64,000 nucleotides of DNA, taken from positions 620,001 through 684,000 of the forward strand of contig NZ_AP025032.1 in assembly GCF_019973775.1 (NCBI RefSeq). The letters run 5' to 3'. The position numbers and the translations under genes were made by a program. This DNA is from Aureimonas sp. SA4125. GTDB taxonomy: Bacteria; Pseudomonadota; Alphaproteobacteria; Rhizobiales; Rhizobiaceae. The notes under the pieces are model-generated. The model had not been told where the DNA came from, made no database searches, and saw only the letters and a list, made by a program, of their open reading frames with translations. Shown here piece after piece: positions 46,324 to 55,682 of this stretch. How positions within the stretch are numbered: position 1 is the first letter of the stretch; each line of letters starts with the position of its first letter.

Positions 46324-47289
46324 ATGGCCAGACATATCCTTTCGACCGATCCCGATGCCGTTCGCGAGACAGTCGCCGTCCTTCTGGCCGGAGGGCTGGC
46401 GGCGCTTCCGACCGAAACCGTCTACGGTCTGGGCGCCGACGCGGCCAATGGCGCGGCTGTTGCGGGCATTTTCGAAGCGAAGGGCCGGCCGCGCTTCAAT
46501 CCGCTGATCTGCCACGTCTCCGACAGACCCATGGCCGAGGAGACCGGCATCTTCGACGACACCGGGCGACGGTTGGTCGATGCCTTCTGGCCGGGGCCCC
46601 TCACCGTCGTCCTGCCGCTTGCCGATGGGGCGGACGTCCATCCTCTGACGCTCGGTGGCCTGTCGACCGTCGCCCTGCGCATGCCGCAAGGGATCGCCCG
46701 CGACGTCATCGCCGGCGTCGGCCGGCCGATCGCCGCTCCCAGCGCCAACCGCTCCGGCAAGGTCAGCCCGACGACGTCGGCCCATGTCGAGCGAAGCCTC
46801 GGCGACCGGATCGACCTCATCCTCGATGCGGGACCGGCGATTCTCGGGCTGGAGTCGACGATCGTCATGCCGCGGGAAGGAGAGATCGTGCTCCTACGCG
46901 CCGGCGGGATAACGGCCGCCGACATCGAGACCGCGACCGGCCTGCGGGTCGTTCGCCCGGCGGACGGCGCTCCCGTCCAGTCGCCCGGCCAGCTCGTCTC
47001 CCACTATGCCCCGCACGGGACGGTCCGCCTCGATGCGCTTTCGGTCCTTCCCGGCGAATGGCTCCTGAGGTTCGGAAGCCTTCCCGTCGCGGGCGAGGAC
47101 CGCGCCGCCGGCGTGATCGACCTCAGCCCGCGGGGCGATCTGCGTGAAACGGCCTCGAAACTCTTCGCGGCGCTGACGGAGCTCGATCGGCCTGATGTCG
47201 CCGCGATCGCCGTGATGCCGATCCCCATGACGGGCCTTGGCGAAGCGATCAACGATCGCCTGCGCCGGGCTGCAGCGCCGCGCGGCTGA
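46324..47289 (+). CDS. tsaC: L-threonylcarbamoyladenylate synthase (Sua5/YrdC type)
   Basis: Makes threonylcarbamoyl-AMP from Thr, bicarbonate and ATP for the tRNA t6A37 modification. The 321-residue protein is the long Sua5 form. The N-terminal YrdC domain (about 1-205) has GGLAALPTETVYGLGADAANGAAVAGIFEAKGRPRFNPLICHV, FWPGPLTVVLPL and RPIAAPSANRSGKVSPTTSAHV. A C-terminal Sua5 domain begins near SPGQLVSHYAPHGTVRLDAL. The start is ATG at 46324. It is followed by the FAD oxidase gene after 44 bp on the same strand. Confidence 0.92.
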   Translation: MARHILSTDPDAVRETVAVLLAGGLAALPTETVYGLGADAANGAAVAGIFEAKGRPRFNPLICHVSDRPMAEETGIFDDTGRRLVDAFWPGPLTVVLPLADGADVHPLTLGGLSTVALRMPQGIARDVIAGVGRPIAAPSANRSGKVSPTTSAHVERSLGDRIDLILDAGPAILGLESTIVMPREGEIVLLRAGGITAADIETATGLRVVRPADGAPVQSPGQLVSHYAPHGTVRLDALSVLPGEWLLRFGSLPVAGEDRAAGVIDLSPRGDLRETASKLFAALTELDRPDVAAIAVMPIPMTGLGEAINDRLRRAAAPRG

Positions 47290-47333
47290 AGCATCGTCTC
47301 GACGGCGCCGGGCGCCGGGACTATCCTCGGCGC

Positions 47334-48764
47334 ATGACCATGAACCAGCCTCCCGCCATTTCGGACGCCACCATCGCGCGCTTCGCCGCCCTCGTGGGCG
47401 AGGGCAATGCCCTGCGGTCGCCAGATCTCCTCGCCCCCTACCTCACCGAGCCGCGCGACCTCTACAAGGGGCGCACGCGGCTCGTGCTGCGGCCGGGCTC
47501 GACGGCCGAGGTCGCCGCGATCATGCGGCTCGCCACCGAAACCCGCACGCCGATCGTGCCGCAGGGCGGCAATACCGGGCTCGTCGGCGGCCAGTCGCCG
47601 CGCTCCGAGGCGGAAGTCGTGCTGTCGCTGTCGCGCATGAACCGGGTTCGCGACGTCGACCCCGTCGGTCGGACCATGGTCGTGGAGGCGGGGGTCATCC
47701 TCGCCAATGTCCAGGCTGCGGCGGACGGTGCCGGCCTCTTCTTTCCGCTGTCGCTCGGCTCGGAAGGTTCCTGCGAGATCGGCGGCAATCTCTCTTCCAA
47801 TGCCGGCGGCACGGCGGTGCTGGCCTACGGCAATGCCCGCGATCTCTGCCTCGGGCTCGAGGCGGTGTTGCCCTCGGGCGAGATCCTTCCCGGCCTCCGG
47901 CGCCTGAAGAAGGACAACCGCGGCTATGACTGGAAGGATCTCCTGATCGGCGCCGAGGGCACGCTCGCCGTCATCACCGCGGCGGTGCTGAAACTGTTTC
48001 CAAAGCCCGCCGGGCGGGAGGTCGCCTATGTCGGACTGGCTTCACCCGAAAAGGCACTGCGCCTTCTCGGCCGTGCCGAGGCACGTGCCGGGCGCCAGCT
48101 GACGGCCTTCGAGCTGATGGGCCGGCGCGGCATGGAATTCACCCTCCGCCATACCGAGGGCGCACGCGATCCGCTTGCCGCCGCCCACGCCTGGTATCTG
48201 CTCGTCGAGATCTCCTCGCAGCGCTCGGCCGAGGATGCCCGCGAGACCCTGGAGGCGATCCTCGGCTCGGCGCTCGAGGACGATGTGATCGAGGACGCGG
48301 CGATCGCCCAGTCGCTCGGCGATGCCGCGACCTTCTGGAAGATGCGCGAGGCGATGAGCTGGGCGCAGAAGCCGGAAGGCGGCTCGATCAAGCACGACGT
48401 CGCCGTTCCCGTCGCCCGGGTCGCCGAGTTCATCGCCGCGGCCGACAAGGCCGTCCTTGCCGCCATTCCGGATGCGCGGATCGTCGCCTTCGGCCATCTC
48501 GGCGACGGCAACATCCACTACAACGTCTCCCAGCCCGTCGGCGCCGACAAGGCCGGCTTTCTCGACCGCTGGACCGAGGTCAACGCCATCGTCCACGGCA
48601 TCGTCGACGCCATGGACGGCACCTTCTCCGCCGAACACGGGATCGGCCAGTTGAAGCGGCTCGAACTCGCCCGCACCAAGAACGCGGCGGAGATGGCTTT
48701 GATGCGCAGCATCAAGCAGACGCTGGATCCTTACCAGATTCTCAATCCCGGAAAAGTCGTTTAA
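47334..48764 (+). CDS. FAD-binding oxidoreductase, D-2-hydroxyglutarate dehydrogenase/GlcD type
   Basis: FAD-linked 2-hydroxyacid dehydrogenase of 476 residues, vanillyl-alcohol-oxidase fold. The N-terminal FAD domain has RGxx-type LVLRPGSTAEVAAIM, TPIVPQGGNTGLVGGQSP and LSLGSEGSCEIGGNLSSNAGGTAVLAYGNARDL. It also has the DLLIGAEGTLAVITAAVLKL segment. The C-terminal cap carries the metal and substrate motifs FGHLGDGNIHYNV and FSAEHGIGQLK. It could oxidise D-2-hydroxyglutarate or another D-2-hydroxyacid. No iron-sulfur partner (GlcF) is near, which favours the single-gene D2HGDH type. Confidence 0.88.
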   Translation: MTMNQPPAISDATIARFAALVGEGNALRSPDLLAPYLTEPRDLYKGRTRLVLRPGSTAEVAAIMRLATETRTPIVPQGGNTGLVGGQSPRSEAEVVLSLSRMNRVRDVDPVGRTMVVEAGVILANVQAAADGAGLFFPLSLGSEGSCEIGGNLSSNAGGTAVLAYGNARDLCLGLEAVLPSGEILPGLRRLKKDNRGYDWKDLLIGAEGTLAVITAAVLKLFPKPAGREVAYVGLASPEKALRLLGRAEARAGRQLTAFELMGRRGMEFTLRHTEGARDPLAAAHAWYLLVEISSQRSAEDARETLEAILGSALEDDVIEDAAIAQSLGDAATFWKMREAMSWAQKPEGGSIKHDVAVPVARVAEFIAAADKAVLAAIPDARIVAFGHLGDGNIHYNVSQPVGADKAGFLDRWTEVNAIVHGIVDAMDGTFSAEHGIGQLKRLELARTKNAAEMALMRSIKQTLDPYQILNPGKVV

Positions 48765-48934
48765 AGATCTATTCAATTCTGCTTTCAATAACCCTGAGAA
48801 TAGTGAGATTCACTTAACTGCCTTTCTTAGCCTGCCTGCAAGAACGGCTCGCTAGTGTCAGCTTATCAAAGGCCGGGAGACACCGGCCACGGCGACCCGG
48901 TTCCGGTCGCGACAGGCACACAGAGGCGTCCATC

Positions 48935-49516
48935 ATGAACACCGCAACGAAGACCGTTTCTTCCCGGCCAGAATGGGCCACGATGCCGATCCGCCTCGAT
49001 CCGGCAGCGGCGGACCGCAAGCAGAGCTTCGAGCTGGTCGAGGCCGGCGAGCGCGTCAGCTACCGTGTCGATCGCCGCGGCGCCGTGATTTCACGGGTTC
49101 TGCACAAGTCGGGCCTGCCGATGTCGATCGCGCTGCCGCCCCGCGCGTTCAAGGGCATCGCCGCCCGGGCGATGGAGGATGGCGCCGGCGAGGTGACCGT
49201 CACGCTCGAGCTGTTCCACGAGGACGCCAAACTCTGCGTGCCGCTGCTCGTCGCCTCCGACCTCTTCGACGTCGCCGCCGACTGGCGCGGCTGGGCCGAG
49301 CTCTTCAACCTGCCGATGCTGATGGTCGAGGCCGATGGTGCGGTCAGGCCGCTGGAAGAGACGCTCGGCCAGCTCCGCGCTGCGCGCACCGCGCCGCGCC
49401 GGGCGAACGCCAGCGCCCACCGGGCACGCCGCCCGCGCTTCCTCGCCCGCCGCAAGCCGGGTGGCCTCGGCGTGCGCATGGTGATTTCGGGCACCGAGAT
49501 CATCGCTCGCAACTGA
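48935..49516 (+). CDS. DUF6101 family protein
   Basis: A 193-residue soluble protein of the rhizobial DUF6101 family, function unknown. Features are MPIRLDPAAADRKQSF, RVSYRVDRRGAVISR, a conserved GLPMSIALPPRAFKGIAARAM and a central DAKLCVPLLVASDLFDVAADWRGWAELF. The C-terminus is Arg-rich (RRPRFLARRKPGGLGVRMV). An AT-rich 170-bp region precedes it and probably holds its promoter. It converges on ubiA, a pairing seen in other rhizobia. Confidence 0.8.
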   Translation: MNTATKTVSSRPEWATMPIRLDPAAADRKQSFELVEAGERVSYRVDRRGAVISRVLHKSGLPMSIALPPRAFKGIAARAMEDGAGEVTVTLELFHEDAKLCVPLLVASDLFDVAADWRGWAELFNLPMLMVEADGAVRPLEETLGQLRAARTAPRRANASAHRARRPRFLARRKPGGLGVRMVISGTEIIARN

Positions 49517-49547
49517 TTGATGCTGGCGGGCCACCGGTCCTTGGCGG

Positions 49548-50552
49548 TCAGGCCGCGATCGGGAACATCAGCGACCAGAGGCCGGAAAAGACCAGCCCGA
49601 AGAACAGGATCCAGCCGAACAGGTTGTTCGACTTGAAAAGCGACAGGCACTGGTCGGGATCGTCGATGTCGAGGACGACGATCTGCCAGAGCATGTGGGC
49701 CGCGCCGATGGCGAGCCCGAGATAGGCCGGCCAATGCGGGCCGGTGACGGTGCCGGTACTGTGATAGGCGAGGGCGAAGCAGACGAGCGCCGCGCCATAG
49801 AGGACGACAAGCGCCGGCTTCGTGCGCCGGCCGAACAGGCGCGCGGTCGAGCGGACCCCGACCAGCGCGTCGTCGTCCTTGTCCTGATGCGCGTAGATCG
49901 TGTCGTAGCCGATCGTCCAGAGCACGCTGCCGGCGTAGAGAAGCACGGGCGCCAGCGCCAGCGACCCCCAGTGCGCGGCCCAGCCCATCAGCGCCCCCCA
50001 GGAGAAGGCGAAGCCGAGGCCGAGCTGCGGCCAGTCGGTGACCCGCTTCAGGAAGGGGTAGACGACGACGACGCCGAGCGAGGCCATGCCGAGCACGATC
50101 GCGAAGACGTTGAACTGGACAAGCACCAGCAGACCGACAAGCGCCTGCACGACGAGGAACAGCCAGGCGCTCTTTCGGCCGATGCGCCCGGAGGGCAGCG
50201 GCCGCGAGCGCGTGCGGGTCACCTTCGCGTCGATCCTCTCGTCGACGAGGTCGTTGTAGGTGCAGCCGGCACCGCGCATCGCCACGGCGCCGACGAGGAA
50301 CAGGACGAGGTGCCAGAGGTTCGGCAGGCTTGTGGTCGCCGCACCCGGAAACATGGCCTGGGGCGCCAGCGCAGCCGACCACCAGCAGGGCCAGAGCAGC
50401 AGCTGCCAGCCGATCGGCCGGTCCCAGCGCGCCAGCTGTGCATGCGGCCACAGCCGCGCGGGCAGGATCCTGTAGACCCAGTTGTCGGATGGGGCATCCG
50501 AAACGCGGCCCTCGGGGGGGGCGCCGGCAAGGCTGTCTCTCGAATTCGACAT
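49548..50552 (-). CDS. ubiA: 4-hydroxybenzoate polyprenyltransferase
   Basis: Integral membrane enzyme (334 residues, eight or nine hydrophobic segments) that attaches the polyprenyl chain to 4-hydroxybenzoate in ubiquinone synthesis. The two aspartate-rich Mg-diphosphate motifs are visible: [20 protein letters not shown] and [34 protein letters not shown] is also typical. The start is ATG at 50552. The polyprenyl synthase that supplies its substrate is at 35400-36413. It is divergent from purD with about 125 bp between. Confidence 0.94.
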   Translation of the reverse strand: MSNSRDSLAGAPPEGRVSDAPSDNWVYRILPARLWPHAQLARWDRPIGWQLLLWPCWWSAALAPQAMFPGAATTSLPNLWHLVLFLVGAVAMRGAGCTYNDLVDERIDAKVTRTRSRPLPSGRIGRKSAWLFLVVQALVGLLVLVQFNVFAIVLGMASLGVVVVYPFLKRVTDWPQLGLGFAFSWGALMGWAAHWGSLALAPVLLYAGSVLWTIGYDTIYAHQDKDDDALVGVRSTARLFGRRTKPALVVLYGAALVCFALAYHSTGTVTGPHWPAYLGLAIGAAHMLWQIVVLDIDDPDQCLSLFKSNNLFGWILFFGLVFSGLWSLMFPIAA

Positions 50553-50677
50553 GCTGCCAAGTTGACGCGAAAGCCGGCGCCGTCAAGATGATTCCGCCGG
50601 CATTGCGGGCTGTCGCCCTTGACCTTCTCCCTCCGGTCCCCTTAAGCGCGACGGCAATGGAAATGGACGGGCGCCCG

Positions 50678-51949
50678 ATGACGACGAATGTTCTCCTGAT
50701 CGGTTCCGGCGGCCGCGAACACGCACTGGCCTGGAAGATCGCCCGGTCGCCCGTGCTTGGAACGCTCTACGCCGCGCCGGGCAATCCCGGCATCGCGACA
50801 AATGCCACGATCGCCGCGCTCGACATCACCGACCACGCGGCGGTTGCGGCCTTCTGCGCGGACAAGCGCATCGACCTCGTCGTCGTCGGACCGGAGGCGC
50901 CCCTCGTCGCCGGCATCGCCGATGCATTGCGCGCGGAAGGCATCGCCGTCTTCGGCCCTTCCGCCGAAGCGGCGCAGCTCGAAGGATCCAAGGGCTTCAC
51001 CAAGGATCTTTGCCGGCGCATGGGCATTCCGACCGCCGACTATGCTCGATTTTCCGATGCCGAGGCGGCGCGGGACCATGTGCGCCGGGAGGGGGCTCCG
51101 ATCGTCGTGAAGGCCGACGGACTTGCTGCCGGCAAGGGCGTCACGGTCGCCGAGACGGTCGAGCAGGCGCTGGCCGCCGTCGACGACTGCTTTGCCGGGG
51201 CGCCCGACGGGACCGAGGTGGTGATCGAGGCCTTCATGGAGGGCGAGGAGGCCAGCCTTTTCTGCCTCGCCGATGGCGAGCGCGCCGTCTTCTTTGGCAC
51301 CGCGCAGGATCACAAGCGGGCCTTCGACGGGGATGTCGGCCCCAATACCGGCGGCATGGGCGCCTATTCGCCGGCGACGGTGATGACCGGGGAACTGATC
51401 GATCGGGCCATGCGCGAGATCATCGAACCGACGCTCGCCGGCATGCGCGCGGCCGGCACTCCCTTCCAGGGCGTGCTCTACGCCGGGCTGATCCTGATGA
51501 CGACCGGCCCGAAGCTGATCGAATACAATGCCCGCTTCGGCGATCCGGAATGCCAGGTGCTGATGCTGCGCCTGAAGAGCGATCTCCTGCCGATCCTTCT
51601 CCAGGCGGCGAAGGGCGACCTCGCATCCTGCCGGCCGGAATGGCACGACGACCCGGCCCTCTGCGTCGTCGTCGCGACATCAGGCTATCCCGGCAGCTAC
51701 GTGAAGGGCAGCGAGATCGTGTCGCTGCCCGAGGACGACGACCGCGCCATCGTCTTCCATGCCGGAACGCGGCGCGATGGCGCGCGGCTCCTCGCCGATG
51801 GCGGACGTGTTCTCGGCGTCACCGCCTCGGGAGCCACAGTGAGCGAAGCGGCCGTCAAGGCCTACGCGGCGACCGCGGAGATCGACTGGCCGCAAGGTTT
51901 TTGGCGCACCGATATCGGCCGCCGCGCCATCGACCGCGAGGACGGCTGA
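50678..51949 (+). CDS. purD: phosphoribosylamine-glycine ligase
   Basis: ATP-grasp enzyme (423 residues) joining glycine to 5-phosphoribosylamine, second step of purine synthesis. Seen are [67 protein letters not shown] (ATP-grasp loop), [22 protein letters not shown] and [17 protein letters not shown] (metal ligands). The start is ATG at 50678, with GGACGGG upstream; ATG 50663 is in frame but less likely. Another purine block (guaB, guaA) lies in the first third of the window. Confidence 0.96.
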   Translation: MTTNVLLIGSGGREHALAWKIARSPVLGTLYAAPGNPGIATNATIAALDITDHAAVAAFCADKRIDLVVVGPEAPLVAGIADALRAEGIAVFGPSAEAAQLEGSKGFTKDLCRRMGIPTADYARFSDAEAARDHVRREGAPIVVKADGLAAGKGVTVAETVEQALAAVDDCFAGAPDGTEVVIEAFMEGEEASLFCLADGERAVFFGTAQDHKRAFDGDVGPNTGGMGAYSPATVMTGELIDRAMREIIEPTLAGMRAAGTPFQGVLYAGLILMTTGPKLIEYNARFGDPECQVLMLRLKSDLLPILLQAAKGDLASCRPEWHDDPALCVVVATSGYPGSYVKGSEIVSLPEDDDRAIVFHAGTRRDGARLLADGGRVLGVTASGATVSEAAVKAYAATAEIDWPQGFWRTDIGRRAIDREDG

Positions 51950-52050
51950 CCGCTTCTGCGCGCACGGGGACGATCCTGCCGTCGCCGGTGGCAGGACATT
52001 GCCGATTTCTGCCATAGATACTGATCCATGGGACGGATGGGAGAAAACGC

Positions 52051-54321
52051 ATGTCTTTTCGCCGGGAGAAACTGACGCGGCCGATCTTCAAATGGGCCAA
52101 GGGCGTCCTGCCGCAGCTGTCGTCGACGGAGTCCGAGGCGATCGGCGCCGGCACCGTCTGGTGGGATGGGGAACTGTTCTCCGGCAGCCCCGACTGGGAC
52201 AAGCTGCTCGCGATGAAGCCGGCGCGGCTGTCGCCGGACGAACAGGCCTTCATGGACGGCCCGGTCAACGCGCTCTGCGCCATGATCGACGACTGGCAGA
52301 TCTCCGCCAGGGATCATGACCTCCCGCCGGAGGTCTGGGATTTCATGCGGCGGGAGAAATTCTTCGGCATGATCATCCCGAAGGAATACGGCGGCCTCGG
52401 CTTCTCGCACACCGCGCACTCCGAAGTCGTGCGCAAGGTCTCCTCCGCGAGCGTCGCCGCCGGCGTCACCGTCATGGTGCCGAACTCGCTCGGGCCGGGC
52501 GAACTGATGGTGCATTTCGGCACGCAGGCACAACGCGACCACTGGTTGCCGCGTCTGGCCGACGGCCGCGAGATCCCCTGTTTCGGACTGACCTCGGCGG
52601 AGGCGGGATCGGACGCTGCGGCGATGACCGACCGCGGCGTCATCGCCCATGGCGAGCACGAGGGCAGGGAGGTCCTCGGTGTCCGCCTGAATTTTGCCAA
52701 GCGCTACATCACGCTCGGGCCGGTCGCCACTGTCATGGGCCTCGCCTTCAAGCTGTTCGACCCTGAGGGCCATCTGAAGCGCGGCGAGGCGCTGGGCATC
52801 ACCGTGGCGCTGATTCCCACGACGACGCCTGGCGTCACCGTCGGCGACCGGCATGTTCCGTTCTCCTCTTTCCAGAACGGTCCGCTCGTCGGCGAGGACG
52901 TGTTCATCCCGATGGACTGGATCCTCGGCGGCGAGGCCCAGATCGGTCAGGGCTGGACCATGCTGATGACGGCGCTCGCCGCCGGTCGCTCGATCTCGCT
53001 GCCCTCGCAGTCGGCAGCGGGAGCCGCATATTGCGCCCGCGTCTCCGGCGCCTACGCGCGGGTTCGCCAGCAGTTCAACCTGCCGATCGGAATGTTCGAG
53101 GGTATCCAGGAGCCGCTGGCCGAACTCGCGGCCAACGCCTACCAGATCGACGCCGCGCGGCGGCTGACGATCGCCGCGCTCGACGAGGGCCACCGTCCCT
53201 CGGTGATCTCGGCGATCATGAAGGCGCATTCGACCTACCGTATGCGCGAATCGGTCGACCTCGCCATGGATATCCATGGCGGCAAGGCGATCATGGACGG
53301 GCCGAAGAACTACCTCGCCAATCTCTACAAGTCGGTGCCGATCGGCATCACCGTGGAGGGAGCGAACATCCTGACGCGCAACCTGATGATCTATGGACAG
53401 GGGGCGATCCGGGCCCATCCCTACATGCTGAAGGAGATGCGGGCGCTCGCCGATCCGGATTCGGAAAAGGGACTCGCGGCGTTCGACACGCATTTCTGGG
53501 CACATGCGGGCCATGCGGCGATGAATGCCTTGAGTGCGACCCTTCGAGGGTGGACGGGCGGGCTCGCCGCGCCGGCCCCTTCGGGCGCCGCCTTCACCGG
53601 ACACTGGCGACAGCTGTCGCGCTATTCCGCTGCCTTCGCACTCCTGTCCGATCTGTCGCTCTTGACGCTGGGCGGAGGGCTGAAGCGCCGCGAAATGCTG
53701 TCGGCACGGCTCGGCGACATCCTCTCCGAGCTTTACCTCACCGCCGCCGCCCTGAAGCGCTTCGAGGACGAAGGCCGGCCGGAGGCCGACAAGCCCGTCA
53801 TCGAGTACATCTTCGCCAAGGGCACCTACCGGATGGGCGTCGCCTTCAACGGCGTTCTCGAAAACCTGCCGGCCCGCTGGGCGGCACTTCTGGTGCGCCT
53901 CCTCTGCTTCCCCTTCGGCATTCCGCTGCCGGCACCGACCGACGAGATCGTCACCGAGCTTGCCGAGATCCTGATGCGGCCATCGAGCCAGCGCGACCGG
54001 CTGACGCCGGACCTCTATCTCGGCGAAGGCCGGGAGGGCCATCCGGTGCGCGACCTCGAGGAGGCTTTCGAGCGTGTGGCCGCGGTGGCGCCGATCGACA
54101 GGAAGATGCGCGAGGCGAAGATCCGCCAGCCGCAGCAGGCGCTCGACGAGGGAATCGTCACCCCGGCCGAGTTCCAGGAACTGGCCGGTGCGCGTGAAGC
54201 GGTGGCAAGGGTCGTCGCCGTCGACGCTTTCCCGATGGCCGACGTCTCGCCGATCGCCAGCCAGCACGCCCGGACTGCAGAAAAGGACGAGGACGCGCGC
54301 CGCGCGGCCGCAGCCGAATAG
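52051..54321 (+). CDS. fadE: acyl-CoA dehydrogenase FadE type
   Basis: Large acyl-CoA dehydrogenase (756 residues) with the FadE-specific C-terminal domain (DUF1974), performing the first oxidation of fatty-acid beta-oxidation with FAD. Seen are FGMIIPKEYGGLGFSHTAHSEVV, FGLTSAEAGSDAAAM (flavin site), MDWILGGEAQIGQGWTMLM, DIHGGKAIMDGPKNYLANLY and GANILTRNLMIYGQGAIRAHPYML. The C-terminal half includes LLSDLSLLTLGGGLKRREMLSARLGD. The start is ATG at 52051 with GGGAG upstream. It lies 101 bp after purD; a second acyl-CoA dehydrogenase of another type is at 55683. Confidence 0.93.
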   Translation: MSFRREKLTRPIFKWAKGVLPQLSSTESEAIGAGTVWWDGELFSGSPDWDKLLAMKPARLSPDEQAFMDGPVNALCAMIDDWQISARDHDLPPEVWDFMRREKFFGMIIPKEYGGLGFSHTAHSEVVRKVSSASVAAGVTVMVPNSLGPGELMVHFGTQAQRDHWLPRLADGREIPCFGLTSAEAGSDAAAMTDRGVIAHGEHEGREVLGVRLNFAKRYITLGPVATVMGLAFKLFDPEGHLKRGEALGITVALIPTTTPGVTVGDRHVPFSSFQNGPLVGEDVFIPMDWILGGEAQIGQGWTMLMTALAAGRSISLPSQSAAGAAYCARVSGAYARVRQQFNLPIGMFEGIQEPLAELAANAYQIDAARRLTIAALDEGHRPSVISAIMKAHSTYRMRESVDLAMDIHGGKAIMDGPKNYLANLYKSVPIGITVEGANILTRNLMIYGQGAIRAHPYMLKEMRALADPDSEKGLAAFDTHFWAHAGHAAMNALSATLRGWTGGLAAPAPSGAAFTGHWRQLSRYSAAFALLSDLSLLTLGGGLKRREMLSARLGDILSELYLTAAALKRFEDEGRPEADKPVIEYIFAKGTYRMGVAFNGVLENLPARWAALLVRLLCFPFGIPLPAPTDEIVTELAEILMRPSSQRDRLTPDLYLGEGREGHPVRDLEEAFERVAAVAPIDRKMREAKIRQPQQALDEGIVTPAEFQELAGAREAVARVVAVDAFPMADVSPIASQHARTAEKDEDARRAAAAE

Positions 54322-54430
54322 TGCGAGAATGTAGCTGGGCAGGGTGTTCGGGGTCGGCCGTTTCCGCGAGCCGCAGAACCGGATAGGGCAGATCTGCGCG
54401 GCTCCACGCGGATCGTCATCAATCTTCGGT

Positions 54431-54461
54431 GAGCATGCTCGCCTTATCGGCGAACATGCTC
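54431..54461. other. hairpin in the fadE/FAH intergenic region
   Basis: Near-perfect 13-bp stem GAGCATGCTCGCC / GGCGAACATGCTC (one mismatch) with loop TTATC, about 110 bp past fadE and between convergent genes. There is no T-run on the + side. It could be a bidirectional terminator or a repeat remnant. Confidence 0.4.
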
Positions 54462-54599
54462 GTCAAGGTCGTTGCCGGTTCGAACGCCGGTCGTGTTGAG
54501 CGACCAGAGTGCCCGCACCCAGCGCCGACCAGCGGCTTGATTCTCGGTGCCTGGCGAAGCGCATCGCGACCGCAACGCATCGCTGATCGTTTGCTGGGA

Positions 54600-55442
54600 T
54601 CAGCAGTTCACGCAGACATATTCCTGGACGCCGAGCCCGTCGCCGCCGACGCGCATGCGGTCGCCGACGGCAAGGAAGCGCGGCGGGTCGTAGGAGAGAC
54701 CGACGCCGCCGGGCGTTCCCGTCAAAATGACGTCGCCCGGCTCGAGCCGGGCAAAGCGCGAGATGTAGGAGACGAGGTAGGGCACCTTGAAGATCATCTC
54801 GGCGGTGCTGCCTTCCTGCTGGCGCACGCCATTGACCTCGAGCCAAAGCATCAGGTCGTCGTAGTTCCCGAGCTCGTCCGGTGTCACCAGCCAGGGACCG
54901 AGTGGCGCGAAGGTGTCGTGGGACTTGCCCTTGAACCACTGCCCGCCACGCTGAAGCTGAAGCGCGCGCTCGGTGATGTCGTTGGCGAGGGTAAAGCCGG
55001 CGACGTGATCCATCGCATCCTCGACCCTGACGTACTTTGCCGTGCGGCCGATGACGACGGCAAGCTCGACGCCCCAATCGGTGCGCGTCGCAAGCCTCGG
55101 GATTTCGATCGGGTCGTTCGGGCCGCTGACCGCGGAAGGGGCCTTCATGAAGACGGTCGGTTCGGGATTGATCTTGAACCCGGCAAGCGCCGCGCTTTCC
55201 TGGAAATTCGGGCCGACGCCGATGATCTTGCTGATGCGGGCGACGGGCGAGCAGAGACGCGCGCCCTGCGGCGCGTGTGGCAAAGCGTCGATATCCAGAT
55301 TGAGCAATTCTGCCAGGCGCTCCGGATCGAGTGCCGCGCCGGACAGGCTCTGGACATGCTGCGACAGATCTCTGATCGCGCCATGCGGGTCGACAATCCC
55401 GGGCTTTTCCGTGCCGCGGTCACCAAAGCGCACCAGGCGCAT
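54600..55442 (-). CDS. fumarylacetoacetate hydrolase family protein
   Basis: A 280-residue FAH-superfamily hydrolase/decarboxylase. Seen are SKIIGVGPNFQESAALAGFK, PTVFMKAPSAVSGPNDPI, the metal-ligand block DWGVELAVVIGRTAKYV, AGFTLANDITERALQ, GKSHDTFAPLGPWLVT and PGDVILTGTPGGVGLSYDPPRFL. These are typical for 2-hydroxyhepta-2,4-diene-dioate isomerase or acylpyruvase members; the exact substrate cannot be set. The start is ATG at 55442, with an excellent AGGAGG upstream. It is divergent from the acyl-CoA dehydrogenase gene at 55683, suggesting a shared aromatic or carboxylic acid degradation locus. Confidence 0.86.
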   Translation of the reverse strand: MRLVRFGDRGTEKPGIVDPHGAIRDLSQHVQSLSGAALDPERLAELLNLDIDALPHAPQGARLCSPVARISKIIGVGPNFQESAALAGFKINPEPTVFMKAPSAVSGPNDPIEIPRLATRTDWGVELAVVIGRTAKYVRVEDAMDHVAGFTLANDITERALQLQRGGQWFKGKSHDTFAPLGPWLVTPDELGNYDDLMLWLEVNGVRQQEGSTAEMIFKVPYLVSYISRFARLEPGDVILTGTPGGVGLSYDPPRFLAVGDRMRVGGDGLGVQEYVCVNC

Positions 55443-55682
55443 GCTGAACTCCTCCTGAACAGATACTCAGAAAATGCCCGGATCTTGAAATCGTTCCTGA
55501 TACTGGAAGCTTGCCGGACGATCCCGGAGACGCGGAGCGGTCGTGGCCATATCCACGGCGCAGATTTCATGCGTCGATGCATCCGCTCGACCAGTCGCGA
55601 TTGACGATTACGTAAATAGCTCGTAGCCGTCCTTGCCGTACGCTTCGCGTATGGACGGTTCGATATCGGGGAGGATGGTCGA

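Noticed and set aside
55446..55460. GAAC-N7-GAAC next to the FAH-family gene start, matching the SOS pattern
   Set aside because: The N7 is GC-rich and is itself the AGGAGGA ribosome-binding site just before the ATG, so the match is probably by chance and lies after any transcription start.
55628..55659. Hairpin CCGTCC...GGACGG before the acyl-CoA dehydrogenase gene
   Set aside because: Stem interrupted by mismatched stretches and no T-run; could be leader structure but too weak to call.
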